The translations under genes and the position numbers were made by a program. A stretch of DNA of 64,000 nt from Isochrysis galbana (Eukaryota; Haptophyta; Isochrysidales; Isochrysidaceae). Position 1 is the first letter of the stretch. Every line of letters starts with the position of its first letter. The notes below the pieces were generated by a model. The model was not told the origin of the DNA, did not search any database, and saw only the letters and a program-made list of their open reading frames with translations. Where the stretch lies: the NCBI GenBank assembly GCA_018136815.1, contig CM030935.1, positions 659,382 through 723,381 on the forward strand. Reading direction: 5' to 3'. Below are positions 19,055 to 29,171 of the stretch, in pieces.

Positions 19055-20902
19055 ATGTGCCGGCGGACTCGACGGCCTGCGCCCCACGCTCTGTGGCTGG
19101 TGTACGCGCTAGGTGCCGTGGCGCAGGCGGTCAAGCGTTGCGATATCTTCAACGTGCCCGGCAGGGGGCGCATGTGTGGCCCCGCAGCCTTCATCGCTGG
19201 CTTCGGCAAATGCGGGACCAACGCCTTCATGGCCTTCACACAGCTCCACCCGCACGTCAAGTGGCCCACGGAGTCAGAGATCGACTTCGACCCGCAGGTC
19301 ATTTTGCCGGTCGAGCTCATCCGTAGGCACAGCCCAGGGGTCCTCCCATCTGACCCAAACGTGTGGATGATTAAGCACCCTGCATTGGCAATCCGGGGAG
19401 GGCCACTCGCAAAGCGGCTCTTGGCACATTACCCCTTGTCTGCGCTCTTCATGGTTGCATGCGACCCGACGTTGTTGCCCTTCCGATGGTATCGTCATTA
19501 CATAGAGCGCACGGTTTCGTACCAGTGCTACGGCAACACGTGCACGGATCACAAGAAGGGAGACCCGGCAGGTCCTCTGGATGTGCTCCGAGCTGCACGC
19601 CCATTTGGCGTCACTTCTTTGGTTGACCTTTACTCGCGCATTCATCCATTTGACCAGAGGTGCGTGCGCAATGCGCACGACGAAGAGATGCTGCGTTTCC
19701 TCCGTCAGGTCTTCTTCATCGGAGCCTCACTGTTCGCCTCGCGAGTGCGATGCGTCGAGTGGGACCCCGCTGATCCTCTATCGTTTGTGCGCACTCGAAA
19801 TGATGAGGTTGTCCTTGAGTATATCAACGCAGGGTACATTTTGTCAGACAATCTCGACGTCTTCTTCATGGAGGGTTGGGCAACTTCCGGTGCGCATTAC
19901 ATGGAGCGGATCCATCGTCTTCTTCAGATCCCCCTGGAGGGTTATCCTTGGGCAAAGGCGAACCATTTCCAACCGGTTTATTCCATCTTGCAGAGGGGAC
20001 ACGTAGTGGGCGAAAAATCTGATCCTCAACGACTTGAGGAGCTGAGTCGGACTCAGCTCGACAACCTTTCGTTGGTGCCGATCCCTAGAGTCTCCGTTGA
20101 GGCAGCGAGGCGCGAGTGTTGCTCCTGGGAGCATTTGTTGGGATACAAGCCCCCTTGGGACTCATGCCAAGGTGCTGGCTGTGGCACATCTTCACCAAGC
20201 CCTCCGACGTTACCTCCCCTCGACCCTCGGCCACCTTCGCCCACACTCCCGCCCCCTGTCGACTCCTTACCGCCGCCATCATCGCCTTTATTCGCAGCGG
20301 TACCTTCTCCATCTCCGCCACTTCAGCTTGCCCGCAATACTGGGGAGGACAAGTGCGAACCGCCTGGAAGGATTTGCAAAAGCACATGGACCACACTCAC
20401 CCCATTGCTTTTCCCAGCCGCCTGCTTTTCTTTTGCATTGGCAGTCATCCTGGTGGTCAGATGCCGATCTACGCCTCGGGGGCCTATGGTCGTAGTGCAA
20501 ACGAGCGCACATGATGGGAGCGATGATGAGTCGGACGCGGATGACAGAGGGGGCGATAGGATTCCCTGCAAGAGGTGGGCATTGGGCTGGAGTGACAACG
20601 TCCTTGGTTGGAATCCTTGGCACCTGGCACGCAGATCTGCTCATCAGTCTGAGCAAAGCTTACCTGGCGTAGACGAATTCGACTCCCACGCTCGTCTCAA
20701 CGAAAATATCGGCGTGCAGGAGAAGGATGGGGAGTCGAGTTCAAGTAGCGTGAATACTACTAGCCAGCCGCCCGTTCAGTTGCTCGTCGATTCCGATCGC
20801 GTAGAGACGTCCCGGCCGACGGATCCGCAACCATCGCCGCCCACCCGTTCAACACGAACTGCGCCCAAATCATCGAACAGTGTTTACGAAATGGACGACT
20901 GA
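19055..20902 (+). CDS. Type I membrane sulfotransferase-like protein
   Basis: A 615-aa intronless protein. The N-terminus MCRRTRRPAPHALWLVYALG...AVAQA is a likely signal peptide. The motif IAGFGKCGTNAFMAF (47-61) matches the 5'-phosphosulfate loop (GxxKxGTT) that binds PAPS. The following HPHVKWPTESEIDFD and YPLSALFMVACDP...RWYRHYIE fit the strand and 3'-phosphate region of Golgi sulfotransferases, although the usual RDP is here CDP. A Ser/Pro-rich stalk (~375-445) leads to a transmembrane helix (LLFPAACFSFALAVILVV, 451-468) and an acidic Ser-rich cytosolic tail. Known animal Golgi sulfotransferases are type II, so the C-terminal anchor is unusual but seen in algal relatives. The likely activity is sulfation of glycans or secreted polymers. 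Confidence 0.75.
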   Translation: MCRRTRRPAPHALWLVYALGAVAQAVKRCDIFNVPGRGRMCGPAAFIAGFGKCGTNAFMAFTQLHPHVKWPTESEIDFDPQVILPVELIRRHSPGVLPSDPNVWMIKHPALAIRGGPLAKRLLAHYPLSALFMVACDPTLLPFRWYRHYIERTVSYQCYGNTCTDHKKGDPAGPLDVLRAARPFGVTSLVDLYSRIHPFDQRCVRNAHDEEMLRFLRQVFFIGASLFASRVRCVEWDPADPLSFVRTRNDEVVLEYINAGYILSDNLDVFFMEGWATSGAHYMERIHRLLQIPLEGYPWAKANHFQPVYSILQRGHVVGEKSDPQRLEELSRTQLDNLSLVPIPRVSVEAARRECCSWEHLLGYKPPWDSCQGAGCGTSSPSPPTLPPLDPRPPSPTLPPPVDSLPPPSSPLFAAVPSPSPPLQLARNTGEDKCEPPGRICKSTWTTLTPLLFPAACFSFALAVILVVRCRSTPRGPMVVVQTSAHDGSDDESDADDRGGDRIPCKRWALGWSDNVLGWNPWHLARRSAHQSEQSLPGVDEFDSHARLNENIGVQEKDGESSSSSVNTTSQPPVQLLVDSDRVETSRPTDPQPSPPTRSTRTAPKSSNSVYEMDD

Positions 20903-21385
20903 AAGCTGAAACGGATTGGGCGAGGACATCGACATCGACAGGGCGGTCAAAAGAGCCGAAGAGCCTCTTAGAAAATCGGGGTTTTAAAACTAGCTGCTAG
21001 GGACATAGGCGATGGAATTTTTCGTACTTAGGGTCATGGGATACAGATTCTGACAGAAAATTCACGAGTTTTTGACGCTATATTTGACTACACGGACCAA
21101 AAATCACTGCCGCGCAACATTATTGACTTTTTATGTCGGGCACCTCCGCAACATCCGCATGCAGAGCGCACGCTAGCACTAGTTAGGGGCTTCTGGGAGG
21201 CACCGATTTGATGGCCGGCGGGGCGAGTACGGGGGAGCCAGGGCCCATGTCAAAGCCCCAGCTTCCACACTACCATTCAACCCTCAACAACCCTTGCGCT
21301 GGCCTTGCTGGCCCGCTTTGCACTACGCTATATTAGACGACAGACGAGTACGTTGGGCACGCGGTACGGCTAGTACTAGTAAAAG
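20903..21385. other. Intergenic, no gene seen
   Basis: AT-richer spacer after the sulfotransferase stop. A lone GGGCGGTCAAAAGAG near 20940 resembles the mini hairpin element end. Confidence 0.5.
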
Positions 21386-21440
21386 AAACTAAATATTCTC
21401 GCCACGCGCGCGGCCTTGCACGTCTACCTTGTAGCCACGC
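21386..21440 (-). mobile_element. Short family A 3' end remnant
   Basis: Read on the minus strand it ends GGCGTGGCTACAAGG...GGCGAGAATATTTAG, matching the 3' terminus of the A copies near 51510 and 53570. The rest of the element is gone. Confidence 0.45.
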
Positions 21441-21472
21441 CCGCACCCTCTATCATTCCATCCACCAATTAA

Positions 21473-22377
21473 CAACTAAGTTTATAGTAGTACTTGGTTC
21501 TCCCACCAGCCACCAGGGGAGGACACGAGCCCTCCACTCTTTCCACTTTCCACTCCTCACCTGCTGTGGGGGAGGAACCACCCATCCTCTTGGCATGCAT
21601 GCCCTAAAAAAAATCTTGAAGATGTCCGCTAAGCTACTAGTGTCTAGTGTACTACATTAGTGTCACACACTTTTCCGCGCTCCCATCGACATCGCACATC
21701 GCCTGTACCCCTACCTCCTACCTCTACTCTCTACTCTCCCTTTCCGCTCCCCCCCTCGTTATTCATTTTTCTTCGATTTTTGGGGGTCGGCCCATGTACA
21801 CTACTTTGGGCCTCGCGTTGGGCGGGGGAGGGGAGGGGGGAGGGGCAGGCCTTGTGTGCTGTTGTTTTGTGGTTTCGGGTGGCTACCACCCCGTTGTGGG
21901 TTGTGGGGGCCGGGCCTTCTGGCCTCCCCTATCTATTGGGTTATTTATCCGTTTGGGGGCCCTTTGGCCCCCGTGTCCCGTGTTTATTGCTTTATTGCTA
22001 TCTATCCTTGGTCACTCCGTTCGGTGTTGTTTTCGTGCCTGATTGGCATGCATGCCCTATCTATGGCTTGCTAGGAGTAGACTACCCTCCTGACCCATTC
22101 TCTCACTCACAGGCTCGCCTGATTCGCCCACCCGCCTGGCCCTGGCCGGTCGCGGGCAGCCCATTGCTCCAACCCCTCCCCCCCCCCCCCTGGTCGACAG
22201 GCAGACGGGTGTAGCGTGGGGGCCCCTGATGCTCAGGAGCGCCAACGAGGGAGAGGCAGGGGAGGCCAACCAAGGCCCAGCCCCAGCCTCCTCTGCCCTC
22301 TGAGCCTCAGAGCTGGCCTCCAAGAACCTCCAGGGGTCGCCGATGGGCAGCCCCCGCGGGGGGGGGGGGGGGGGGGG
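21473..22377 (+). mobile_element. Family B short retroelement, copy B7, split by family D insertion
   Basis: It begins with an AACTAAGTTTATAG...ACTTGGTT hairpin relic and the B body (GGACACGAGCCC, GGAGGAACCACCCATCC), is interrupted at 21606, and resumes at 22060 with TATGGCTTGC...CAGGCTCGCC, GTCGACAGGCAGACGGG and GCCAACGAGGGAGAGGCAGG. It ends in a poly-G run where a minus-strand family A 5' end begins. The 3' end is missing. Confidence 0.6.
21607..22042 (-). mobile_element. Family D insertion with 17-bp target duplication
   Basis: A 436-bp insert bounded by exact copies of TTGGCATGCATGCCCTA (21590-21606 and 22043-22059). It starts with an A-run on the plus strand, so like the other elements it would have a T-run 3' end on the minus strand. 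A related fragment is at ~12050-12240. No credible protein. The duplication length suggests target-primed retrotransposition. Confidence 0.7.
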
Positions 22378-22637
22378 GCAGCATGGCCGCTGTGTAGCTG
22401 TGTAGCTGTGTGTGGTGTGGCCGGGGCCACGGGCCGTGTGGCACGACCGGAGTCGCATCCACCATTCACCTGCTCGGCCTCGGGTGGCGGACGCACGCGG
22501 CCGCATCGCCAGCGACTGGTTCACGGGGATTGGGGGACCGCGGGACCGACCTTGGTGGTCGGGGGGGGGGGGGGGGGGGCTGAGGAGGGGAGAGTCGCGC
22601 CGGCGCGCTCCATCTCAAGCAACTACCAACTGTAAAG
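22378..22637 (-). mobile_element. Family A 5' end fragment
   Basis: Reverse orientation: CAACTTACT...AGTTGG hairpin relic, then ATGGAGCGCGCCGG. The N-terminal ORF1 sequence is partly frameshifted (RPRPP/SLAMRPR and the GPWPRPHH-type region are recognisable). It is truncated at the poly-G junction with copy B7. Confidence 0.6.
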
Positions 22638-22764
22638 TAAGTTGGCCACACGGTGAAGCTCAGGCACATCATTTAGTGCTGGTAGGGTTCGTCCCCAGCC
22701 TAGCGACCTAGATGTAAGATTGGTCAGGCTCGTTTCGCTTTTCGTTCCTACTAGCCGATTTGTC

Positions 22765-23503
22765 AACCAGGTTTATACTTGGTTGACCCATGGGGGGGCA
22801 CGAGCCCACGAGCCCCCCCCTCTCTCCACTCCTCCCCTGCCATGTGGGAGGAACCACTCATCCTCCTGGCATGCCTGATGGCTTGCCAGGAACCAGGAAG
22901 AGACTGACTGCCCTACTGACCCACTCTCTCAGCGCACAGGCTCGCCCCATTCGCCCGTCTTGGCCAGTCGTGGCCAGCCCATTGCTCCAACCCCCCCCTC
23001 CCCCCTGGTCGACAGGCAGATAAGTGTAGCGTGGGGGGCCAAGAGGCTCAGGCACGCCAGCGAGGGAGAGGCAGGGGAGGCCAAGGCCCAGCCCCAGCCC
23101 CAACCTCCTCTGCCCCCTACCTAAGCTGGCCTCCAGGAGCCTCCAGGGGTCGCCAGGGGCAGCTGGAGGCCTGCCGCAGGCGCGCCATCGCGCGGAGCTC
23201 CGCCCACCGAAAAATCGGTAAGTCTCGCACCAGTTTACAGGACAAGTCGGAACCGAGGCCGCCGCCCACCCAGGAGGCACAAGAGGAAGGGGGGAACGGA
23301 TCACCGGGGGGGGGGGCGCGGGCCACCGGACCATATCTAAGCCCTTCACCTTCACCTTAGTAGTGCACGGGGGGAGCCGCCTGATGGCGGGGGGAGACGG
23401 GCCGGGGGAGTGGGGGTGTAGAAAGTATGCTACGTACTACGTGTAGTAGGTAGTGGTTCCGTTCGCCGCCGAGTGCGGTAAGAATATTAAAAGGTTTTTT
23501 TTA
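22765..23503 (+). mobile_element. Family B short retroelement, complete copy B1
   Basis: A 739-bp intact copy with target duplication AGCCGATTTGTC (22753-22764 and 23504-23515). The 5' end forms a hairpin (stem CAACCAGGT, loop TTAT, stem ACTTGGTTG) followed by ACCCATGG. The G/C-rich body has no credible protein. The block CCGAAAAATCGG/GTAAGT...TTTACAG lies at 23207-23240. The last ~170 bp contain GGGGGTGTAGAAAGTATGC and the terminus GAATATTAAAAGG plus T8, which is shared with LINE-like family A. This indicates a SINE-like parasite of the family A machinery. Confidence 0.9.
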
Positions 23504-23941
23504 AGCCGATTTGTCGGGTCTGGAAGCCAGGTTTCCTCCTTTCGGGTAATCTGAGTAATTTCTCAAAGGAGCCAAGTCGCCTATCCCAGCCAGGAGCAAG
23601 GTTACTATCTGTATCAAGAATTTTTCGTACGTGAGGCCAGGCCGAGGAGAAACCCAAACCTTTGAGTTTTGAAACGGAGGTAGTAGTAGTACAGAATTTT
23701 AAGCACAGAATTTTGGGATACCCTGTGGATGACACAGGGCTCATGGAGGTACGGCTCACAGCATGCCACAGCAATTTCATGTGCAGCACTTACGATTTGC
23801 AATGGCGAACCGCCACTTGTCTTCCACGTGCTCCGTCCGGGTAGCGAGATGATGGTTCGACTTGCTCCACTGCAGCCGCCCACCCCATTCCCCACTGGTG
23901 ATGCGAAGGATCGACTATCACTACCAGGGAGGCCGGATTTG

Positions 23942-25843
23942 TCACATGTCAGGTGGCGCTATGTGATTGGCATGGGATGTAGACCCGAAGAGTGTTGGTT
24001 GCCTGCGAGGATCCGCACTCGAGATAGGCGAGCCTTGTGTTCCGTCACCGTGCCTCATGTCGTTGCCGTTTGCATCGCTCGCCGCGGGAGATCGCAACAC
24101 TCGCACGCAACTTCCGCTAAGTACGCGGGCTCGCTCGCGGGACGTGATGCACAAGTTGAGCGCATTGTCAACATCACCACATTCGATGTAGTATTGTAGC
24201 CACTGTGCTCGCCGTTGCTCGTAATCGAGCCAATCTTCCTCCCGCAAATGATGTGAGGAATGTGCATATCGGGATGTCGGAGATGGGCCACCGGGGAGCA
24301 GCTCCCGGGTCGCTGCGAATTGCAACGATATTTCTGTGGGAACAGTGGGGCTAGAGTGTTGCTCTGAGTTTTGCTGCACCGCTAGCCCGGGGCTTTGCAA
24401 GCTCTCTTGTCGTGTTTGTTGCTCTTCCTCAAGAAGCTGTTGCTGAAGCCTTTGCAGCTGCTCACCTATACTGCGTTCCGTTTGATATGGCGAGCAAGGC
24501 TGAGGGCGATAGAAGGTAGTGCCTGACGATGTGTCAGCACCGCGAGCACCAGTACTGTGAGACGATGCTGTACCTTGTGTGCTGGCCGTACTAGAGTTAC
24601 ACTCCACAAAGCGTCTAGACGGTGCCACTGGCGAATGCATCATTGATGATCGATCGTGTGCTAGGTGCCAGCTTATCCGCGCAGCCTGCTCGGGCGAACG
24701 TGCAAAGTAGGCAGCCTCTTCGTAGCGCCCACGCTCAATAAGGGCCTCAAAGTTGTGGGCAATAGCTTCTGCAACCAGAGTTTCCGATGCCTGCCGAGCG
24801 CTTTTTACCCACCGTGTAAGCTCGTCATTGAAGGATGCAAGTTCCTCGGCCTGGTCAAACTTGCCGTGCGCGATGCACTCTCTGATCGTGTCGATTGTCG
24901 ACCTGGTAGCTTCACTGGACAAAGTGCTCGTATGGAGACCGGAGGTCTGTCGATCGGGTCCCAAAATCGCATCGCTCACACCCCTCGATATGCACCGCTC
25001 AATCTGACACCTAATCCAACTACTAAGTACACTACTCGGTGTTGCAGCAGCTTGCGTCGTCGCCTGGCTGCCATCCGCAGCAGCATGTGGCGCAAGCTGC
25101 AAGTCTCGACTACCTATACCGGCCCCCAAAGATACGAAGTTTTGCGGTGAGCCAATGCCCGTCTCTGCGCCATGCCTTCTCGAATCACCTGAAGACGCTT
25201 CAGGTCCGTCTTGTCTCCCTTGGAGGATAGCGCCTGGCACCTCCGAGAGAGATGGATCACTTGGGCGAGGATGTGCACAGATTAGCACCCCTTCCACTTC
25301 TTGAGCAGTCTCAGAGCATGTCGTGCGCTCTATTGGAGCTGCGCCCGCTTGCACAGCGCCCGTGGCCTCCCATGATTTCAAGAAGATACTGACCTCCTTT
25401 GTCTCCAACCCCATGGCTGGCGCAACGACTGCCGCCGAACGCAGCGGGCCGCAGGGAACTTGAGATCGTGCACAATTGATGTAAAGCTGCTCCGGCCCTG
25501 CTGTCTCTACTCTAGCTAAACTACCTCCTGACAATGTGTCTCTGCTGTGAACCTCTTCTACAACTGCTGGTTTGATGCTCGGTGGCGAGGAGACAGGTGG
25601 AGCAGGCGTGTGACTCGCGTGGGCGAGGGCGACAGGCGAATTGTCGTTCTGAGTCCCTCTCGGCTTGCCGCTTTCCGCCTTGTTGGATGCGTTAGAGGAG
25701 GCCGCAGAGCGCACAGAGTGGATGCTGTCGTTGGTCTCCTGCTTGTCGATCGAGTGAAGCTCCCCACCGCCCGACTGCCGGCCCGATCGGATGGTGCGGA
25801 TGCCAGGACGACCGCTCGGTATGATCCGACGGAGCGATGGCAT
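23942..25843 (-). CDS. Unrecognised 633-aa Ser/Gln-rich protein
   Basis: A long single frame from ATG at 25843 (MPSLRRIIPSGRPGIRTIRS); the upstream frame to 25894 only has a GTG. The protein is rich in Ser, Ala, Gln and Thr and mostly disordered. Two short helical stretches look like tandem-helix repeats: CIAHGKFDQAEELASFNDEL followed by NFEALIERGRYEEAAYFARS, and near the C-terminus QYYIECGDVDNALNLCITSRERA. The spacing (G-x-Y/F-E/D-x-A) resembles TPR or clathrin/VPS-type alpha-solenoid hairpins (inference). A Gln/Glu-rich predicted coiled coil (EQLQRLQQQLLEEEQQ) lies between them. No signal peptide or membrane segment is seen. The start lies next to a pyrimidine/GA-rich tract. Function unknown. 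Confidence 0.65.
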   Translation of the reverse strand: MPSLRRIIPSGRPGIRTIRSGRQSGGGELHSIDKQETNDSIHSVRSAASSNASNKAESGKPRGTQNDNSPVALAHASHTPAPPVSSPPSIKPAVVEEVHSRDTLSGGSLARVETAGPEQLYINCARSQVPCGPLRSAAVVAPAMGLETKEVSIFLKSWEATGAVQAGAAPIERTTCSETAQEVEGVLICAHPRPSDPSLSEVPGAILQGRQDGPEASSGDSRRHGAETGIGSPQNFVSLGAGIGSRDLQLAPHAAADGSQATTQAAATPSSVLSSWIRCQIERCISRGVSDAILGPDRQTSGLHTSTLSSEATRSTIDTIRECIAHGKFDQAEELASFNDELTRWVKSARQASETLVAEAIAHNFEALIERGRYEEAAYFARSPEQAARISWHLAHDRSSMMHSPVAPSRRFVECNSSTASTQGTASSHSTGARGADTSSGTTFYRPQPCSPYQTERSIGEQLQRLQQQLLEEEQQTRQESLQSPGLAVQQNSEQHSSPTVPTEISLQFAATRELLPGGPSPTSRYAHSSHHLREEDWLDYEQRRAQWLQYYIECGDVDNALNLCITSRERARVLSGSCVRVLRSPAASDANGNDMRHGDGTQGSPISSADPRRQPTLFGSTSHANHIAPPDM

Positions 25844-25859
25844 CGTGTCGTCCCTTCTT

Positions 25860-26330
25860 CTACTCCCACCTCCCTTCCCCGACCCCCACCCCACCGATGG
25901 AGCGCGCGCGAGAGACTCTCGCTCCCACCGAGACGCACGCTCCTTCTTCTCTCACGCCGCCATCGTCCGCCCGTCGACCAGAGGGAGAAAGAGAGACCTG
26001 AGAGAGAGGGCGCCCCCCCCCTCCCCCCCCGCCCCCCTTCTCTATCCATGATCTCTTCTCTACTTCTAGGCTAAAAAAAACTCTCTCCTCGGATCTCGTG
26101 GGCGCGGGCTGCTGCTTCTCTCTTGTGTACTTTACGCGCGGCACGCGTGGCGCTCCGTTCGTTCGCCTCTCCCTCTCATACGAACTGCCCCCTTTTTTTA
26201 GATGTCCCGCTCTCTCACAACTCACAACATCACAGCACACACACTCACACTCACACACACTCACACAGGAGAATCCGAGAAAAACCGGTCGCCTGGACTC
26301 CTACTCCACTCCAAAAGTAGAGAGAGAATA
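25860..26330. other. 5' flank of the 633-aa gene; CA/TC-rich
   Basis: Contains CT-rich runs (26006-26050) and a CACACT/CA microsatellite (26229-26270). Short frames have no domain. Probably a promoter region. Confidence 0.4.
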
Positions 26331-26389
26331 GATCAGCGCGAGGGCGAGGGTTTCCAACGCTCGCCGTTATCTATCCAGGGAAGGAGGAG

Positions 26390-26843
26390 TAAAAAAACTT
26401 TATGATATTCTTACCGTACATGTACATGCGGCCGTGGACCCACTACTTCCTACTTACTACTTAATACTACTAGCATACTTTCTACACCCCCACTCCCCCG
26501 GCCCTAGCCCTCCCCCCCCCGCCATCAGGCCGCTCCCCGCTCCCCGCGTGCACTACTAGGGGGATCGGGGTGAAGGGCTTAGATCTTAGATCTTAGATTT
26601 CGTCTGGTGTCTGGTGGCCCGCGCCCCCCCCCCCCCCGGTCATCCGTTCCCCCCTTCCTTCTATGTGTACCGGGCTGGCGGATGCCTCAATCCCGACTTA
26701 TCTTGTAATCACAGGTGCGGGGCTTACCTATTTTTCGGTGGGCGGAGCTCTCGCTCTCGCTCTGCCCACCGAGAGCTCCGCCCTCTCCCTTCTCCGCGCT
26801 CTGTCTCCCTTCTCTCCTGCGGCACGCGCGATGGCGCCTCCTG
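26390..26843 (-). mobile_element. Family B retroelement, 5'-truncated copy B4
   Basis: Minus orientation: 3' end at ~26390 (GAATATCATAAAG plus T run), then the GTAGAAAGTATGC and ACTAGTAGTAT region, GGGGGGCGCGGGCCACC, and the CCGAAAAATAGG/GTAAGC block (plus ~26706-26750). The copy stops near 26843 without the body or 5' hairpin, as expected for 5' truncation. Confidence 0.7.
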
Positions 26844-27094
26844 ACCCGCGCCCACTGGGGGTCTGGGTGTTGAGTGCTCAGCTATGGCCAGAAGGCAAAG
26901 GGCATGATTGTGGCTGTGGGCCCCTGCAAAGCGGGGAATTAGTGCCCAGAGAGGGGGACGCGAGGCGCCCCCGTTGCCCTCTATTATAAAAATAGGTTAG
27001 CTTTCGGGCAATGTAGAAGTTCTAGATCCCCAGCACGGGGCAGCGCAAGGGATTTTCAATCCTCCAGGCATCGCGAGGACCAAGTACAACCATC

Positions 27095-28036
27095 TCATGG
27101 CTGCATTGGTGGGGTTGTGCGGAGGGATAGCTTGTCACAATCAGGGATCCGCCTCTCACGAGTCTCACGAAACCATCCAACCACACACTGCCGTTCTCGC
27201 TGCGTCTCGCAAACCACATGCTCGACTTCCTGCGAAAAAAAAACTACGAGCGTCCCACCCTCAGGGGAGACGCTCAAGATATGCTGCTCTTGCGCCGATG
27301 TGGATGCTAGCTGCTCCTGTACGCTGATTTCAGGCGTAGAGGCTAAAATACGACTTCCGGCACAGCTTAGTTGCGACGCACAAGACGTCTCCGGTGATGC
27401 GGAAAGTGGACTGATAGCAGGGAAGATCTGGAGCTGGCCGCCGTCTGCCTCACAGTCCCAGTCGTTGTTGAGATATATGAGGAAGGAAACCACACGCCGG
27501 GTGCTGAAGCCTGAGAACGAGCCGCCGTCGCTTGCTTGCCGCCCATGCTGTAGCCAGCCGTGGTCCCGTCGCGGAACATCCAGGTGGCGACGGTAGTGCC
27601 CACCAACGGGGTACAGCAGGTAGCTCAGCTCCGTGTCAAACGCCCCCAGCTCTGGTAAGCCGAGTGCATCCTGCTGCTGCAGCTGTGCTCGCAGCTTTCC
27701 GACTGCGTTCAGCAGCTCTCCACGCATGCTTGCACTTCCCGCGTGATTTGGAGGCGGTGGAAAAATTGGGCACTGCTTCGATCTCCTCGCGCTCGGCTCA
27801 AGCCGCGCACTCCCGAAGCGGCTGGGGCCAACCGCACTCTGCTCGGAGAGGCCGGCAGAATCAAGTGCGAGGGCATCCGCGTGCAGAGCGCTCACCATGC
27901 GTGCACTGAGCCAGTGCGGGACGACAACGAACCGGTCACGCGCGAGTCCGCGGACCTCGCTCGGACAGAGCGGCCGCGGCCAGCCCGGGACGAACACTGT
28001 GCCGAGCACGCCCAGCAGAGAGAGCGCGGACGTCAT
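27095..28036 (-). CDS. 2-oxoglutarate/Fe(II) dioxygenase (prolyl-hydroxylase-like)
   Basis: A 313-aa intronless protein from the ATG at 28036. Residues 1-25 (MTSALSLLGVLGTVFVPGW) form a signal peptide or anchor. The double-stranded beta-helix fold is recognisable: ELSYLLYPVGGHYRRHLD with the iron-binding His151 and Asp153 (HxD), TRRVVSFLIYLNNDW...ADGGQLQIF, then FFSQEVEHVV with the distal His273 and the 2OG-binding Arg282 in RQCVVGWFR. All catalytic residues are present. The family hydroxylates proline or other residues in proteins; the signal peptide suggests the ER/secretory pathway, for example hydroxyproline formation in scale or wall proteins. A ~45-residue Ser-rich insert (~211-255) sits between strands. 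The substrate is inferred. Confidence 0.88.
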   Translation of the reverse strand: MTSALSLLGVLGTVFVPGWPRPLCPSEVRGLARDRFVVVPHWLSARMVSALHADALALDSAGLSEQSAVGPSRFGSARLEPSARRSKQCPIFPPPPNHAGSASMRGELLNAVGKLRAQLQQQDALGLPELGAFDTELSYLLYPVGGHYRRHLDVPRRDHGWLQHGRQASDGGSFSGFSTRRVVSFLIYLNNDWDCEADGGQLQIFPAISPLSASPETSCASQLSCAGSRILASTPEISVQEQLASTSAQEQHILSVSPEGGTLVVFFSQEVEHVVCETQRERQCVVGWFRETRERRIPDCDKLSLRTTPPMQP

Positions 28037-28184
28037 CAAGCCACCTCGCGCCCAACCAACTCTTCTTTTGCTACTTTAATCAGTGTACTCCTCTACTCTA
28101 ATCATAAGCTGTCCTCTTGAGTATAGAGTAGAGGCGCAGGAGGCTAGCTACCATGCGAGCACAAGGCTAGAGTGGGCGAGGCGC

Positions 28185-28918
28185 ACTTTGAGTGGAGGAA
28201 GACGCATCCTGGTGTGCCCATGAGGGCCGCCCGGTCTCGGGTCGCGTTGCCGGAGCAACGCTGCCTTCTCCAGGTTCGCAGGGGTTGGGGTCGTTGTAAC
28301 CGGGTTGTCTTTGTCTTTGTATGCAGGGGGGACAGGGGAACTCACCTCATCTGCCCAAACTCTCCCAGAGAGCTGGGCATAGAACGCACGTCCCGGCCTA
28401 CGCTCCTGCGCTGACGCTGGCCGGCCCATCGCTCTGACCAGTTTGGCTGACCAACCCCTCCTCCACTTGGACCTCCCTGATCAGGAGCCTCTAGCCAGCT
28501 CCAGTCAACAACCTTCAGTGGCGCGGAGAGCCAGCGAGGGAGAGGCAGGAGGGGCCATGCCCCAGCCTCCAGCCTCAACTACCCCCCGAGCCGAGCTCCC
28601 ATGCCTCTACGCAGGCCACCTCGGGACCTGAAGGTGGGTCGCAGGCGCGCGCCATGGGGATGAACGAGCCCGCGCCGCAGGGAAAAGAGGAGGAAGAGGA
28701 AAGAGGGAGGGGAGGGGGAGCGGCAGCTCTCCCCTCCGGCGATGACGTGTCTTCTTGTGCCTTGGTGCCTTGTGCCTTGTACCTCGTTTAGGTAAAAGTA
28801 AAAGGTAAAAGAAGAAAGAGGGCGGCGGGGAGCGCCAGAGCTAGGAGGAGAGGGCCGCGGCGTAAGCAACCGCTGTCGCCATACGCGCTACGGCGAGTGA
28901 GTTCTATCCCGAAAGGGA
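28185..28918 (+). mobile_element. Family C retroelement, truncated copy C3
   Basis: Matches element C1 (33252-34118) over its middle: AACTCACCTCATCTGCCC, CCAGAGAGCTGGGC, AGCCAGCGAGGGAGAGGCAGG, GGCAGCTCTCCCCTCCGGCG and the CGTTTAGGTAAAAG hairpin region. Both ends are missing, and the right end abuts a minus-strand family A 5' fragment. There is a clear intron-like or insertion difference near 28290-28325 relative to C1. Confidence 0.65.
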
Positions 28919-29171
28919 GGGCGTGCTGCCAGCAGCCTGCTGCCCCCCATGGGGGAGGCCAGCATGGCTGCCATGGGTGGTGTGGCCGGGGCCACGGGCC
29001 GTGCGGCGCGACCGGAGTCGCACGCACCTGCTCGGCCTCAGTGGGCGGACGCGGCCGCTTCGACAGCGGCTGCTCCATGGGCACTGGGGGGGCGCCCTCG
29101 GCGGGGGGCGGCCCGAAGGAGAGGGGAGGAGCGGCGGCGCGCTCCATGGCAACTGACTATAAAGTTAGTTG
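28919..29171 (-). mobile_element. Family A 5' end fragment with ORF1 N-terminus
   Basis: Reverse strand: hairpin stem CAACTAACT, loop TTAT, stem AGTCAGTTG, two bases, then ATG. The frame reads MERAAAPPLSFGPP ... LSKRPRPPTEAEQVRATPV and stops matching family A after ~85 codons. Only the first ~250 bp of the element remain. Confidence 0.75.
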
